Positions 14,887 to 23,873 of a DNA stretch of 64,000 nucleotides are shown piece by piece (position 1 is the first letter of the stretch; each line of letters begins with the position of its first letter). The stretch lies in contig NZ_FRFC01000003.1 of the NCBI RefSeq assembly GCF_900143675.1, forward strand, positions 374,095 through 438,094, read 5' to 3'. Source of the stretch: Candidatus Nitrosotalea sinensis (GTDB lineage: Archaea > Thermoproteota > Nitrososphaeria > Nitrososphaerales > Nitrosopumilaceae). Both the position numbers and the translations under genes were made by a program. The notes below the pieces were generated by a model. The model did not search any database. It had not been told where the DNA came from and worked only from the letters and a program-made list of their open reading frames with translations.

Positions 14887-15994
14887 ACATGAATTTGTCT
14901 ATCTGATCTTTAGCTTTTTCTCTCTGTTTCTTAAATTCTGCTAAGAAAGGTTTTGTAGCATCTTTTAGGTTGCACTTACACTCGCCACACAATAATTGTC
15001 CACCTTTGCATTTTCTTGCTCTTTCATCAGATTCTTTTTCTGTGTCAAAAAAGTATCTGAGATACCAAAATACGGGGCATATGCTAAAGTTTGCTCCAAG
15101 TTGTCGTTGTAGTTCCACTGTTGGTTGGCCTCCGGTAAATGTACTTGAGATCTTTTTGTCTATTGATTTGTCATCGTCTGTAGTAAAAATGGCAGTCTCT
15201 GGTATTGATGAAGACATTTTTCCTTGCATCCCAAGTCCTGGCAAAAACTTGGAATGAATTTGTGCAGGCTTGGGGTATCCCATCTTTTCTGCAATATCTC
15301 TTGTGACTCTCCAATAGGGATCTTGATCTATTGCAGCAGGTATGAGTACTGGTGTTGGTCGCCCTTCTATTATTGATGGAAGAAAACAAGGTGCTGCCTG
15401 TATTGGCGGAAATCCAATCATGCCAATGTTTGTTGAATTCTCAAATCCAAAAACTGCTTTTACAGTTGAGAATGTAATCCTCTTTGCTATCTCAAGTGAT
15501 ATGGGATAAATTCTCTTGATGTCTTTTGTGTCGATTAATATCTTGGTTTTTTTTGGATCAAACCCTATTGCAATTATGTCTAAAATATTTTCCTGGGTAA
15601 ATCTTGAGACATCTTCCATTGTCTTCCCATCGCTATACAGAAATTTTTCATCATCAGTTAACTGGAAAATTAGATTTACATCAAATTTTTCTTGAAGATA
15701 TTTTGTAAAAATCCATGGAAGAAGATGTCCCATGTGAATTCTGCCGGAAGGACCTCTTCCAGTGTACAGGTAGAACTTGTTACCTTTTTCATATTCTGTT
15801 AAAATCTTATCCAAATCTCTATGGCTAAAAAAATACCCAAGTTTTAACATGGGATGGACCTCACCAGTTATCTTTTCAATGCGAGCCTCTAATTCTGGAG
15901 AAATTTTTTCTGTACCAAACTTCTGCATGAGTTTATCATAGTCAATATCTCCTTCTACGCTCCAAGGAGTTACGGTAAACTCTTCAGATGACAT
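14879..15994 (-). CDS. trpS: Tryptophanyl-tRNA synthetase
   Basis: A 371-residue class I synthetase that charges tRNA-Trp. The HIGH-like motif is in RGPSGRIHMGHL and the KMSKS-like motif in GKMSSSIPETAIF. The sequence LTDDEKF, IGFPPIQAAPCFLP and IDQDPYWRVTRDIAEKMG match the archaeal/eukaryotic TrpRS type. The C-terminus carries a Cys-rich stretch, LLCGECKCNL, common in archaeal TrpRS. A divergent promoter separates it from pheS. An intron-bearing tRNA-Trp lies at 21372-21525. Confidence 0.95.
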   Translation of the reverse strand: MSSEEFTVTPWSVEGDIDYDKLMQKFGTEKISPELEARIEKITGEVHPMLKLGYFFSHRDLDKILTEYEKGNKFYLYTGRGPSGRIHMGHLLPWIFTKYLQEKFDVNLIFQLTDDEKFLYSDGKTMEDVSRFTQENILDIIAIGFDPKKTKILIDTKDIKRIYPISLEIAKRITFSTVKAVFGFENSTNIGMIGFPPIQAAPCFLPSIIEGRPTPVLIPAAIDQDPYWRVTRDIAEKMGYPKPAQIHSKFLPGLGMQGKMSSSIPETAIFTTDDDKSIDKKISSTFTGGQPTVELQRQLGANFSICPVFWYLRYFFDTEKESDERARKCKGGQLLCGECKCNLKDATKPFLAEFKKQREKAKDQIDKFMFD

Positions 15995-16046
15995 TCATGA
16001 TTTACTTAGGATTAGGTTTAAAAAGTCTTTATGGTTTTTTGTCATA

Positions 16047-17501
16047 ATGTCACAAGTTCTGCATCCTATTGAACAAAAAATACTCAAGACCCTAGCAGAA
16101 AAGAAAAATCTCACACCTGAAGAACTTGCTTCTATTACAAAACTCTCTCTTGATCAGATACGAAGAGGTATAGAATGGCTCAAATTCAAAAATCTTACAG
16201 ATGTACAAGAATCTGAAACAAATGTAGTAACACTGGGAAAGAAAGGACCTGAAGCCATTGAAAAGGGCTTGCCTGAAAGGCAACTGCTAAACCATCTAAG
16301 ATCCTTGGATGGATACTCATGTGAAATTAATGATGCAAAAAATTATCTAAAAAATGAATTTAGTCCTGCAATAGCAAATGCAAAGAAAAACGGATGGATT
16401 GAAATTCATGAAAATAGAATGATGCTAAAAGGGTATCATGATGTTACTCCTGAAGAAAAAATTCTAAAAACTGTATCTAAATCTCCTGAAGGAGTATCTG
16501 CAAACGAACTAGAAAAAAATGCACTAGATTCTCTCAAAAAAAGACCTGATCTTATTGCTATTATCTCAAAAAAATCTACTTTGGTAGGCCTTACTGAAAA
16601 AGGAATAGATGCATCAAGAACTGTTCCAGATAATCTTGATTCTGTCTTGATATCTGATGCATCTCTGACACATGACTATGTGAGGGCAATTGATGTTGAG
16701 GCTGATGCACCGCTTGCATTTGCAGCTCGCAGTCATCCATTACGAGATGTAATTGATGAAGTACGTGAAATATTTGTCAGTCTAGGATTTTCTGAAATTA
16801 TAGGAAATAACGTGCAATCAAGTTTTTGGAATTTTGATGCACTCTTTACACCACAGGATCACCCTGCACGTGAAATGCAGGATACTTTCTATCTGAAGGA
16901 TATCAAAGCAGGAAATGTAGCAAAGCCTGATCAGATACGTAAAGTCTCTGAATCTCATAAAAAAGGCTGGAATTACAACTGGCAGAGCGAAGAAGCAAAA
17001 AAACTGGTACTACGAACTCATACTACATGTGTCACAATAAGGGAGCTTGCAGATCAACAATATGATGAAGCACGACTGTTTTCAATAGGTCGAGTATTTC
17101 GAAATGAAAAACTAAGCTACAAACATCTTGCGGAATTCCACCAAGTTGAAGGTGTAGTGATGGGAACAAATGTCACACTACGAGATCTTATGGGACTACA
17201 AACGGAATTTTATCACAAGATGGGAATAAAGAAAATAAAATTCTGGCCTACATTTTTCCCATATACTGAACCGTCGCTACAGTCTATGATATATAATGAA
17301 AAACTCGGCAAGTGGGTGGAATTATTTGGAATGGGAATATTCAGACCTGAGGTAACAAAACCACTAGGCATAAAAAATCCAGTTCTTGCATGGGGTGGAG
17401 GAATTGAAAGAATTGCAATGTTGAGATTTGGATTACAAGATGTTCGTGACTTGTATGAAAATAAATTTGGCTGGTTGAGGAGTGTACCAAAATGCCCGTA
17501 G
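16047..17501 (+). CDS. pheS: Phenylalanyl-tRNA synthetase alpha subunit
   Basis: A 484-residue archaeal-type PheRS alpha chain. The N-terminal ~180 residues are helical winged-helix-like modules (ILKTLAEKKNLTPEELASIT). The class II catalytic domain follows: DHPAREMQDTFYL (motif 1-2 region), LRTHTTCVTIRELA, FSIGRVFRNE (motif 2 arginine), FHQVEGVV, WPTFFPYTEPS and WGGGIERIAMLRFG (motif 3). It forms an alpha2-beta2 enzyme with PheT, whose gene overlaps its last 10 bases. Confidence 0.96.
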   Translation: MSQVLHPIEQKILKTLAEKKNLTPEELASITKLSLDQIRRGIEWLKFKNLTDVQESETNVVTLGKKGPEAIEKGLPERQLLNHLRSLDGYSCEINDAKNYLKNEFSPAIANAKKNGWIEIHENRMMLKGYHDVTPEEKILKTVSKSPEGVSANELEKNALDSLKKRPDLIAIISKKSTLVGLTEKGIDASRTVPDNLDSVLISDASLTHDYVRAIDVEADAPLAFAARSHPLRDVIDEVREIFVSLGFSEIIGNNVQSSFWNFDALFTPQDHPAREMQDTFYLKDIKAGNVAKPDQIRKVSESHKKGWNYNWQSEEAKKLVLRTHTTCVTIRELADQQYDEARLFSIGRVFRNEKLSYKHLAEFHQVEGVVMGTNVTLRDLMGLQTEFYHKMGIKKIKFWPTFFPYTEPSLQSMIYNEKLGKWVELFGMGIFRPEVTKPLGIKNPVLAWGGGIERIAMLRFGLQDVRDLYENKFGWLRSVPKCP

Positions 17502-19129
17502 TCACATTATACTTTGACAGATTGAAAAAAATCCTGGGCAGGAGTGTTCCTAAAAACAAAATTGTAGAAACATTGCCATTTATCGGCCTTGACATAGAAG
17601 AGGAGACAAAGGATCATGTTAATGTAGAATATAGTCCCAATAGGCCGGATTATTCTACTGATTATGGAATAGTTACTGGTCTTCAAGGATTACTTGGAAT
17701 AAAACTGGGAATGCCTGTGTTGAAAATCAAAAATGGCAAAAATGTTATAAAATCTGATTCTTCAGTGTCAAAGATAAGACCATTTGTAACAGCTATTGAA
17801 GCACGAAATGGCAAACTTGATGATGAAACAATAAGACAAATCATAACAATGCAGGAAGATCTGCACAATGGACTTGGAAGGAGAAGGAAAAAGGCATCAA
17901 TTGGCATACACGATCTTGAAAAAATAAAATTCCCACTGTATTATAAAACTGTGAATAAAAATCATAGTTTTGTACCGCTTGAGGCTGATAGTGTAATGAC
18001 AGTATCAGAAATACTTGAAAAAACAGAAACTGGAAAAAAATATCATCATATACTTGATGGATACAAACAGGTACCTATCATACTTGATTCTGATGAGAAC
18101 ACTGTATCACTTCCTCCTATAATAAACTCAAAACTAACACAGATGAATACAAAAACTCGTAATCTTCTTGTAGAAGTTACAGCAACTGATAAAAATACTG
18201 CAGAAGGGGTGCTTGCAGTTATCGCAAATATATTACAAACAGCTGGATTCCAACTCTTCTCGGTAAAAATAACTGGAAAAAATAATGCCACTCCTACATT
18301 ACAATCACGAAACCTAAATCTTGATCCTATGTTGGTACAAAAGACTCTTGGAATTGAAATGACCAATCCACTGATTGTTCAATCTCTTCGAAAGAGCAGA
18401 CTTGACGCAAAGATAAAAGGAAAAAAAATTGTATGCACTATTCCAAGATATAGGACGGATATTTTTGGAGAAATGGATCTAGTTGAAGAAGTGGCACTTG
18501 GTTATGGAATACAAAACCTGACTCCTACAATGCCGGCTTCATTTTCTGCTGGTGAAAGAAACCACATCACAAAAACACTTGAAACAATTCGTTCTGTTAT
18601 GATAGGTCTTGGATATACTGAAGTAATGAACTTTGAGCTGACTAGCAAAGAATCTCTGTATGATAAAACTTCAAGAGATTCTACAAAGATGATATCTGTA
18701 GCCGATTCAAAAAGTCAAGAACACATCATTCTTCGCGACATGTTAATTCCTGAAATGATGGAAGTACTATCAAGAAATATTCATGAATCGTACCCTCAAA
18801 AAATATTTGAAATAGGGACTGTATTTGAAAAGGGTTCCCAGATACAAGAGATCATGCATATGGCTTGCCTTAGTGCACATAAAGACGTCAACTTTACTGA
18901 GATAAAATCGGTTTTGCAATCTCTCTTTAAAACAAGTTTTGATCTTTCATGTAAAACTGTGACACAAAAAGAACCAATGTTTGTAGAGGGAAGAACAGGC
19001 AAAATTATGGTATCTGGAAAAGAGGTTGGCACAATAGGAGAAATTAGTCCGAAAATCTCTGATAATTTCAAACTACGAACACCAGTGTCAGGATTTGAGA
19101 TAAAACTCTCAGGATTGCTGTCTGCCTAG
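17492..19129 (+). CDS. pheT: Phenylalanyl-tRNA synthetase beta subunit
   Basis: A 545-residue beta chain, typical for archaea, which lack the N-terminal tRNA-binding extension of bacterial PheT. Seen are VEYSPNRPDYSTDYGIV, the B3/4 domain RPFVTAIEARN with RRRKKASIGIHDL, the B5 domain PRYRTDIFGEMDLVEEVALG, and a catalytic-like fold ending FEIGTVFEKG. The B3/4 region is the editing domain for tyrosine in the family. The start overlaps pheS by 10 bases, so translation is probably coupled. Confidence 0.95.
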   Translation: MPVVTLYFDRLKKILGRSVPKNKIVETLPFIGLDIEEETKDHVNVEYSPNRPDYSTDYGIVTGLQGLLGIKLGMPVLKIKNGKNVIKSDSSVSKIRPFVTAIEARNGKLDDETIRQIITMQEDLHNGLGRRRKKASIGIHDLEKIKFPLYYKTVNKNHSFVPLEADSVMTVSEILEKTETGKKYHHILDGYKQVPIILDSDENTVSLPPIINSKLTQMNTKTRNLLVEVTATDKNTAEGVLAVIANILQTAGFQLFSVKITGKNNATPTLQSRNLNLDPMLVQKTLGIEMTNPLIVQSLRKSRLDAKIKGKKIVCTIPRYRTDIFGEMDLVEEVALGYGIQNLTPTMPASFSAGERNHITKTLETIRSVMIGLGYTEVMNFELTSKESLYDKTSRDSTKMISVADSKSQEHIILRDMLIPEMMEVLSRNIHESYPQKIFEIGTVFEKGSQIQEIMHMACLSAHKDVNFTEIKSVLQSLFKTSFDLSCKTVTQKEPMFVEGRTGKIMVSGKEVGTIGEISPKISDNFKLRTPVSGFEIKLSGLLSA

Positions 19130-19253
19130 TTATTTTGCATTTACTCTTGAAGCGGTTACACGAATATGTGATTCCAAGATATTGGAATAGAATCACACTG
19201 GAATTTGATATTAAACAATCACAATAAATTACTGGATAAAAAATAATCTATCG

Positions 19254-19405
19254 CCCCAAATGCACGCAGACGGACTGGGATGATAAAATATGATTTTTGG
19301 TCCACCCAGCCGTGCTACAGGGCACCCCGGTAATAGAACAAGATGAGGATTTAGGCTAAAAGTACCAATGACTCTATGTGAGTCAGAACCGGGGAACATT
19401 ATTTT
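19254..19405 (+). ncRNA. Structured non-coding RNA candidate, class unknown
   Basis: The 420 bases between pheT and the next gene hold no credible reading frame, but 19262-19398 is a GC-rich island in AT-rich sequence with strong pairing. Element 1: CTGGG (19275-19279) with CCCAG (19305-19309), extended by ACGG/CCGT or alternatively GCACG/CGTGC. Element 2: CCCCGGT (19325-19331) with ACCGGGG (19388-19394), enclosing the hairpin TGACTC/GAGTCA (19369-19385). A TATA-like run lies at about 19228-19247 and a T-rich end follows at about 19399. ACA trinucleotides follow both elements, as in H/ACA RNAs, but clear guide pockets are missing. Direction inferred from box and T-run order. Confidence 0.5.
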
Positions 19406-19550
19406 TCTTAATTCTTCTAAAAATAACTATATTCAAAAGATTTTTTGGTATAAAATATCAAAAAACACTGCTATTATCAATATGATGCAATTTTTGATCC
19501 TGTACTGATAAAACAGATCTATTGATATATTTGCGTTGTATAGGTATATC

Positions 19551-19790
19551 ATGGCAACTGCATATGTGCTGATAAATTGTGAACTTGGCTCTGAAGAGTC
19601 TATAATCTCTCAGCTGAAAGCCATTAACGGAGTCAAGGAAGTACATGGTACCTTTGGGGCCTACGATATTCTAGCAAAGATAGAATCTCCAACAGTGGAA
19701 GCACTACGTGAGATAATTACCTGGAAAATTCGTAAAATAGAGAAGATCCGTTCCACTCTTACCCTGATGGGAATAGAAGGCCAAAGCTAA
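19551..19790 (+). CDS. Lrp/AsnC ligand-binding (RAM) domain protein
   Basis: A 79-residue stand-alone RAM domain: ATAYVLINCELGSEESIISQ, the turn VKEVHGTFGAYDILAKIES and ITWKIRKIEKIRSTLTL. In Lrp/AsnC regulators this domain binds amino acids and builds octamers; the DNA-binding helix-turn-helix is absent. Stand-alone RAM proteins may partner with full-length regulators or act as small-molecule sensors. The ATG at 19551 is preferred to a start five codons earlier because the family begins at this strand. Confidence 0.85.
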   Translation: MATAYVLINCELGSEESIISQLKAINGVKEVHGTFGAYDILAKIESPTVEALREIITWKIRKIEKIRSTLTLMGIEGQS

Positions 19791-19890
19791 ATCTTTGGAA
19801 ATTTCTCCATTCCATATTTTTGAAACCTATCCATAGAGTATTCTATTTTTATGCAAAGACCTTTAATTGCTTCATAATTCTTTTTTCTTT

Positions 19891-20457
19891 ATGCTTCTAC
19901 ATTTCATATTCTTGGTAAAAGAAGAGGATCTAGAAAATCGAAAATGGGAATTTGAATATATCACAGATATGGCCGCATTTTACAAGACATGGATAGAAAA
20001 AACTTTCTCAAAAAAAGTTGATGTTCAAACCGATGAAATGGTGGTAAGATCTGGTGGACGTCTTAGGATTGTTGATACTCCTGCTTTACTTGATGATCAT
20101 GCTGATAGAGGCAGAGACATATTTCATTTCTATTTGACATATTTTAGACCTTTGTGGACTGATTGTACATGTGAAGGTTACTTTGCTGATAATTTTGGCA
20201 TGGTTCAATGGAGTAAAAGTCCACAACCAAACGATCTCAAATTTCTAATGGATGTTAATTGTCCCAAAGTCTCACATGAGTTAGCGCATGAATTTCTAAG
20301 ACAATCTGGATACAAAAATTACAAAGAACTGGTACATGATATCTGGGACAAACATCTTTTTGCATCAGTACCCTTTGAGTATTATGATAAAAATCACCTC
20401 AGAACAGAAAAAGAAGCACTGTTTGCAACTCTTGATACCTCCAGCTTTAAAGTATAG
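19891..20457 (+). CDS. Hypothetical protein with HExxH motif
   Basis: A 188-residue protein with H129-E-L-A-H133 inside SHELAHEFLRQSGY, the zinc-binding HExxH signature of zincin metalloproteases. The surrounding sequence does not match a family I recognise; a third ligand could be one of the later His or Glu residues (DKHLF, KNHLRTEKEA). Two cysteines in DCTCEG precede it. No signal peptide is convincing, though the N-terminus is hydrophobic. The TATA-like TTTAATT 26 bases before the ATG at 19891 supports this start. HExxH also occurs by chance, so protease activity is tentative. Confidence 0.55.
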   Translation: MLLHFIFLVKEEDLENRKWEFEYITDMAAFYKTWIEKTFSKKVDVQTDEMVVRSGGRLRIVDTPALLDDHADRGRDIFHFYLTYFRPLWTDCTCEGYFADNFGMVQWSKSPQPNDLKFLMDVNCPKVSHELAHEFLRQSGYKNYKELVHDIWDKHLFASVPFEYYDKNHLRTEKEALFATLDTSSFKV

Positions 20458-20507
20458 ATCATTTCGGTGCGCTAAAAGACTATAAGTAAGTGATTTGGAG
20501 TTTTTTT

Positions 20508-20624
20508 ATGCCTGAATTCATTTGCCCGGATTGCAGTACGAAACTATTTCACGAAAATGAAACCACACTTACTGTGGAAAAACAAATACATTCAAAATTT
20601 TGTCCTGCTAAAAAGAAACACTAG
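20508..20624 (+). CDS. Zinc-ribbon microprotein (38 aa)
   Basis: ATG 20508 to TAG 20622-20624. The peptide has CPDC near the start and H-x4-C near the end (IHSKFC), enough for one zinc site. Its final CTAG is shared with the stop of the convergent gene at 20621. Function unknown; such ribbons often bind nucleic acid or protein partners. Confidence 0.55.
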   Translation: MPEFICPDCSTKLFHENETTLTVEKQIHSKFCPAKKKH

Positions 20625-21253
20625 CACTTTGTGACAGAGTAAATTCTGTCTTGAAAACTAGCTGTTTTGAAATCAATCTTATTTTGAGGATCTTTCTTTC
20701 TACTTGTACTTAGTTTTTCAAGTGCGACAAGTGCCTCACCGTCAAATCCTACTGAAGATCCAAAGACTCCTTCTGAGAGTTGGTTTCCATGCTCTCCTTT
20801 CTTGATATCGTCTACCATTTCGTAAAACTTGATTGCTTCTCTTTTTGTTGTTGGGCCACCTGAAGATTTGTTGACTCCAACAGCAATGTACATGCCGTTG
20901 TTTTTAACTGCAATAGGAACTTTGTACACTTTACCAGAATTGCCTGGAATTTTTTCATTTAATAAAATCTCACACTTGTGGAACATGCTTGAAATGTATG
21001 CAAAAAATCTATAGTTGGCATATACGCCATTTTCATCTTCATGACAATCAACAAAAACCTTATGCAACAATTCAAGAGCCGAGTCATTCATGCTTTGCAG
21101 CCGTTCTTCAATTCTGCCTTTTCTAACAAGTTCTGATTTACAATCTGCTGCAACCTTTTCTAAAATGAAAGGAGGCAGATTATAGTTTTTCAGAGTAGAG
21201 ACAAAAGTTCCAGTCTTGGATGCACCAAATGTTGGAAAATTTCCTTTACTCAA
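20621..21253 (-). CDS. Hypothetical soluble protein (210 aa)
   Basis: A 210-residue protein with no signal peptide or membrane helix. Recognisable features are a Gly/Thr-rich start (FPTFGASKTGTFVSTL), a helical middle with an unpaired HEDENG, a beta section (KVYKVPIAVKNNGMYIAVGV) and a Gly-rich segment (GVFGSSVGFDGEALVAL). I do not recognise the family. Its stop overlaps the microprotein stop in the same CTAG. Confidence 0.6.
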   Translation of the reverse strand: MSKGNFPTFGASKTGTFVSTLKNYNLPPFILEKVAADCKSELVRKGRIEERLQSMNDSALELLHKVFVDCHEDENGVYANYRFFAYISSMFHKCEILLNEKIPGNSGKVYKVPIAVKNNGMYIAVGVNKSSGGPTTKREAIKFYEMVDDIKKGEHGNQLSEGVFGSSVGFDGEALVALEKLSTSRKKDPQNKIDFKTASFQDRIYSVTKC

Positions 21254-21371
21254 TTATTACTACCTCGAAATTTTTTTGTAATTGTAAAACTCATGTGTCC
21301 CATTCTCCCCTAGCAGAATTACTATCTCTCTTTTTCCTTATAACTGTTAAGGTTGTCTAAAGATCAGATGG

Positions 21372-21525
21372 TGGGGCCGACCGGAGTTGAACCGGCGACA
21401 CACGGGTCACTACAGCTCCAAACTGTACATCATCCTTGCGTCAGTGAAGCTTGTGAAACCACTGGAGCCCTTAGCGGTGATCATGTGATCTTAACTGTCG
21501 CCATGCCAGGCTAGGCTACGACCCC
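21372..21525 (-). tRNA. tRNA-Trp (anticodon CCA) with two introns
   Basis: Read on the minus strand, GGGGTCG pairs with CGGCCCC and the discriminator is A. The D arm is GCC..GGC and the T arm GCCGG-TTCAACT-CCGGT. The best fold has stem ACAGT/GCTGT and loop CTCCAGA with anticodon CCA. This requires a 26-nt intron at 31/32 (21493-21468) and a 44-nt intron at the canonical 37/38 site (21461-21418); CTCCA in the exon pairs with TGGAG across the second intron, as expected for archaeal splicing. The variable region is then 15 nt instead of about 5, so a third, very short intron is possible. CCA is not encoded. Confidence 0.75.
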
Positions 21526-21663
21526 ACGTAATGACCATAAATGCACTTGAATTTTAATTTACTTGGTTGCTGAAGATTTATTGGTACCATGTAACTTTCT
21601 TTGAGCGTTGGGCTGTTACAAGAAAGCTTTGTACTGTGATATTGTACACGCTGGGAGTAGATT

Positions 21664-22197
21664 TTGGTCCGTCCCATAATTGTTCTATTGGCAGCAATCC
21701 CTATACTTGCAGCCCTGTTTATCGTAGTTCCTACACTTTTACGTCCTGAAATCCCAAATGTTGCAGTAAATGATGATGATGTAATATCAATAGAATACAG
21801 TAAGCAACATTTACAGAAAATATCGTTTGGTATGACTCAAAGTATTGGTGCAGATACCACTGAAGTTCTAACTATATCAAATGATGGTCAAACTACCTAT
21901 AGTTTAACAAAGAACGGGTATTCAGAACCTGATAAAAAATACCAATTATCAAAAGATGAGGTAAAAAGATTGACTGCTCTGATAAAAGAAACAGGATTTA
22001 TGGCAATCCCGTCAACTAACTATCCTGTAAAAAGTGATCTAAGTCAATATGAAAAATTTGGGTTACAGGTAACATTGAATGGCAAATCTGTTAATATGCA
22101 ATGGCCAGACCAAAATTCTACTGACGCATTTATTCCTCCCTTGATGACTCACGTTCAAAGTAGTTTGGATGACGTCATTGCGGAAATAATAAAATAG
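21664..22197 (+). CDS. Membrane-anchored extracytoplasmic hypothetical protein
   Basis: A 177-residue protein starting at TTG. One N-terminal helix ([20 protein letters not shown]) without a clear cleavage site anchors an outside domain of about 145 residues rich in Thr, Asp and Lys. The domain has [20 protein letters not shown], then TYSLTKNGY and [20 protein letters not shown], a pattern seen in uncharacterised extracellular proteins of archaea. It lies 22 bases before pdxS on the same strand but shows no link to PLP synthesis. Confidence 0.6.
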   Translation: MVRPIIVLLAAIPILAALFIVVPTLLRPEIPNVAVNDDDVISIEYSKQHLQKISFGMTQSIGADTTEVLTISNDGQTTYSLTKNGYSEPDKKYQLSKDEVKRLTALIKETGFMAIPSTNYPVKSDLSQYEKFGLQVTLNGKSVNMQWPDQNSTDAFIPPLMTHVQSSLDDVIAEIIK

Positions 22198-22219
22198 CCT
22201 AAGGAGACGATCAAATCTT

Positions 22220-23188
22220 ATGATTCCACTTTCTGGTGATTTAGGCGATACCAAAGGAGTAGTAAAAGAAAAAGTTGGGTCCTTTGGTACTATACGAGGA
22301 ACATCTACACTAAAACGTGGTTTTGCTCACATGTTAAAAAATGGAGTTGTGATGGATGTTACAACAGTTGAACAAGCCCAGATTGCAGAAGATGCTGGAG
22401 CAGTTGCAGTCATGGTATTGGACAAACTGCCGTCTGATGTAAGAAAAGCTGGTGGTGTTGCAAGGACTGCAAGTATTAGAATTATTCAAGAAATAATGGA
22501 CTCGGTAACAATCCCAGTGATGGCCAAATGCAGAATTGGTCATGTCTATGAAGCAATGGTATTACAAGAAACAAATGTAGACATGATTGATGAATCAGAA
22601 GTTCTAACTCCTGCAGATGAAAATCGACACATATGGAAATGGAATTTTACTAGTCCTTTTGTAAATGGGGCAAGAAACCTAGGAGAAGCATTACGAAGAA
22701 TAGAAGAGGGTGCTGCTATGATAAGAACAAAAGGTGAACCAGGAACTGGAAATGTTGCAGAAGCAGTAATTCATATCAAAAATGTTAACACAGAATTAAG
22801 ACGTATCAAATCTATCTATGATGCAGGTGATGAACAAGATTTGATTAGTGTTGCACGAGAACTCAAGGTTTCTTATTCTGTTGTAGAAGAGACTGCAAGT
22901 TTAGGTAGGCTGCCAGTTGTAAACTTTGCAGCAGGCGGAATATCCACTCCTGCTGATGCTGCATATCTTATGACCTTGGGTTGTGATGGTGTATTTGTAG
23001 GATCTGGAATATTCAAGGCAGATGATGCTAAGGAAAGAGCACAAGCAATAGTTCTTGCAACTACGTTCTGGGAAGATCCAGATAAAGTAAAAGAAGCACA
23101 AAAAATGATTGATGAAAGACAATCTATGCTTGGACTTGACACCAAGAATTTGGAACTTAGAATGCAAGAACGAGGTAGTACAGCATGA
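22220..23188 (+). CDS. pdxS: Pyridoxal 5'-phosphate synthase subunit PdxS
   Basis: A 322-residue (beta/alpha)8 enzyme that builds PLP from ribose 5-phosphate, glyceraldehyde 3-phosphate and ammonia. Characteristic segments are [55 protein letters not shown] and [12 protein letters not shown]. Lys residues in the DVTT-to-LDKLP and MAK regions hold the substrate. It is followed by pdxT with a 4-base overlap; the two subunits form a 24-mer in which PdxT supplies ammonia. Confidence 0.96.
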   Translation: MIPLSGDLGDTKGVVKEKVGSFGTIRGTSTLKRGFAHMLKNGVVMDVTTVEQAQIAEDAGAVAVMVLDKLPSDVRKAGGVARTASIRIIQEIMDSVTIPVMAKCRIGHVYEAMVLQETNVDMIDESEVLTPADENRHIWKWNFTSPFVNGARNLGEALRRIEEGAAMIRTKGEPGTGNVAEAVIHIKNVNTELRRIKSIYDAGDEQDLISVARELKVSYSVVEETASLGRLPVVNFAAGGISTPADAAYLMTLGCDGVFVGSGIFKADDAKERAQAIVLATTFWEDPDKVKEAQKMIDERQSMLGLDTKNLELRMQERGSTA

Positions 23189-23802
23189 GCGGTATTAACA
23201 TTGGGGTACTTGCAGTTCAGGGAGATGTTGCAGAAAATGTAATGGCAACAAAGATGGCAATAGAAGACCTCGGCATGGATGGAATAGTAACTGAAGTGAA
23301 AACCCCAGAACAGATTGAAGATCTTGATGGACTTGTAATACCAGGCGGTGAGAGCACGGTTATAGGCACATTATCTCTTGTTAATGGCTCTTTGAAAAAG
23401 ATAAAAGAAAAAATTGCAAGTGGCATGCCCGTATTTGGAATCTGTGCAGGCATGATAATGCTCTCAAAAAAAGCAAAAGACCGAGTAGTTGGTGAAATGG
23501 ATCAACCGTTATTAGATTACCTTGATGTTCGAATAGAAAGAAATACTTTTGGAAGACAAAAAGATTCTTTTGAATCTGAGATATCTATGGAAAAAATTGG
23601 AATTTCTAAATTCCAGGGAGTTTTCATACGTGCGCCATCCATAATAGAGACTGGAAAAGATGTCGAAATAATATCAAAATTCAATGAAAAAATAATTGCG
23701 GTAAAACAAGGAAACATTTTAGGAACATCATTTCATCCTGAATTGACTGGTGATATATCACTCCACAAATACTTTGTAGGATTGGTTAAAGCAAAACACT
23801 AG
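23185..23802 (+). CDS. pdxT: PLP synthase glutaminase subunit PdxT
   Basis: A 205-residue class I glutamine amidotransferase. It has the oxyanion motif PGGESTVIG, the nucleophile Cys in [10 protein letters not shown] and the His-Glu of the triad in [10 protein letters not shown]. The N-terminal [12 protein letters not shown] is family-typical. It hydrolyses glutamine and channels ammonia to PdxS; the ATG overlaps the pdxS stop (ATGA), which suggests coupled translation. Confidence 0.96.
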   Translation: MSGINIGVLAVQGDVAENVMATKMAIEDLGMDGIVTEVKTPEQIEDLDGLVIPGGESTVIGTLSLVNGSLKKIKEKIASGMPVFGICAGMIMLSKKAKDRVVGEMDQPLLDYLDVRIERNTFGRQKDSFESEISMEKIGISKFQGVFIRAPSIIETGKDVEIISKFNEKIIAVKQGNILGTSFHPELTGDISLHKYFVGLVKAKH

Positions 23803-23873
23803 CGCGCTATTGTATACATATCTGGGAAATACCGTTTATATTAAATCCAAATCTGTCATATTATGTTACAGTG

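Noticed and set aside
19254-19405. Reading the structured RNA as an H/ACA guide, RNase P, SRP or 5S RNA
   Set aside because: ACA triplets follow the stems, but no guide pockets are clear, and no conserved core of RNase P, SRP or 5S RNA was found on either strand.
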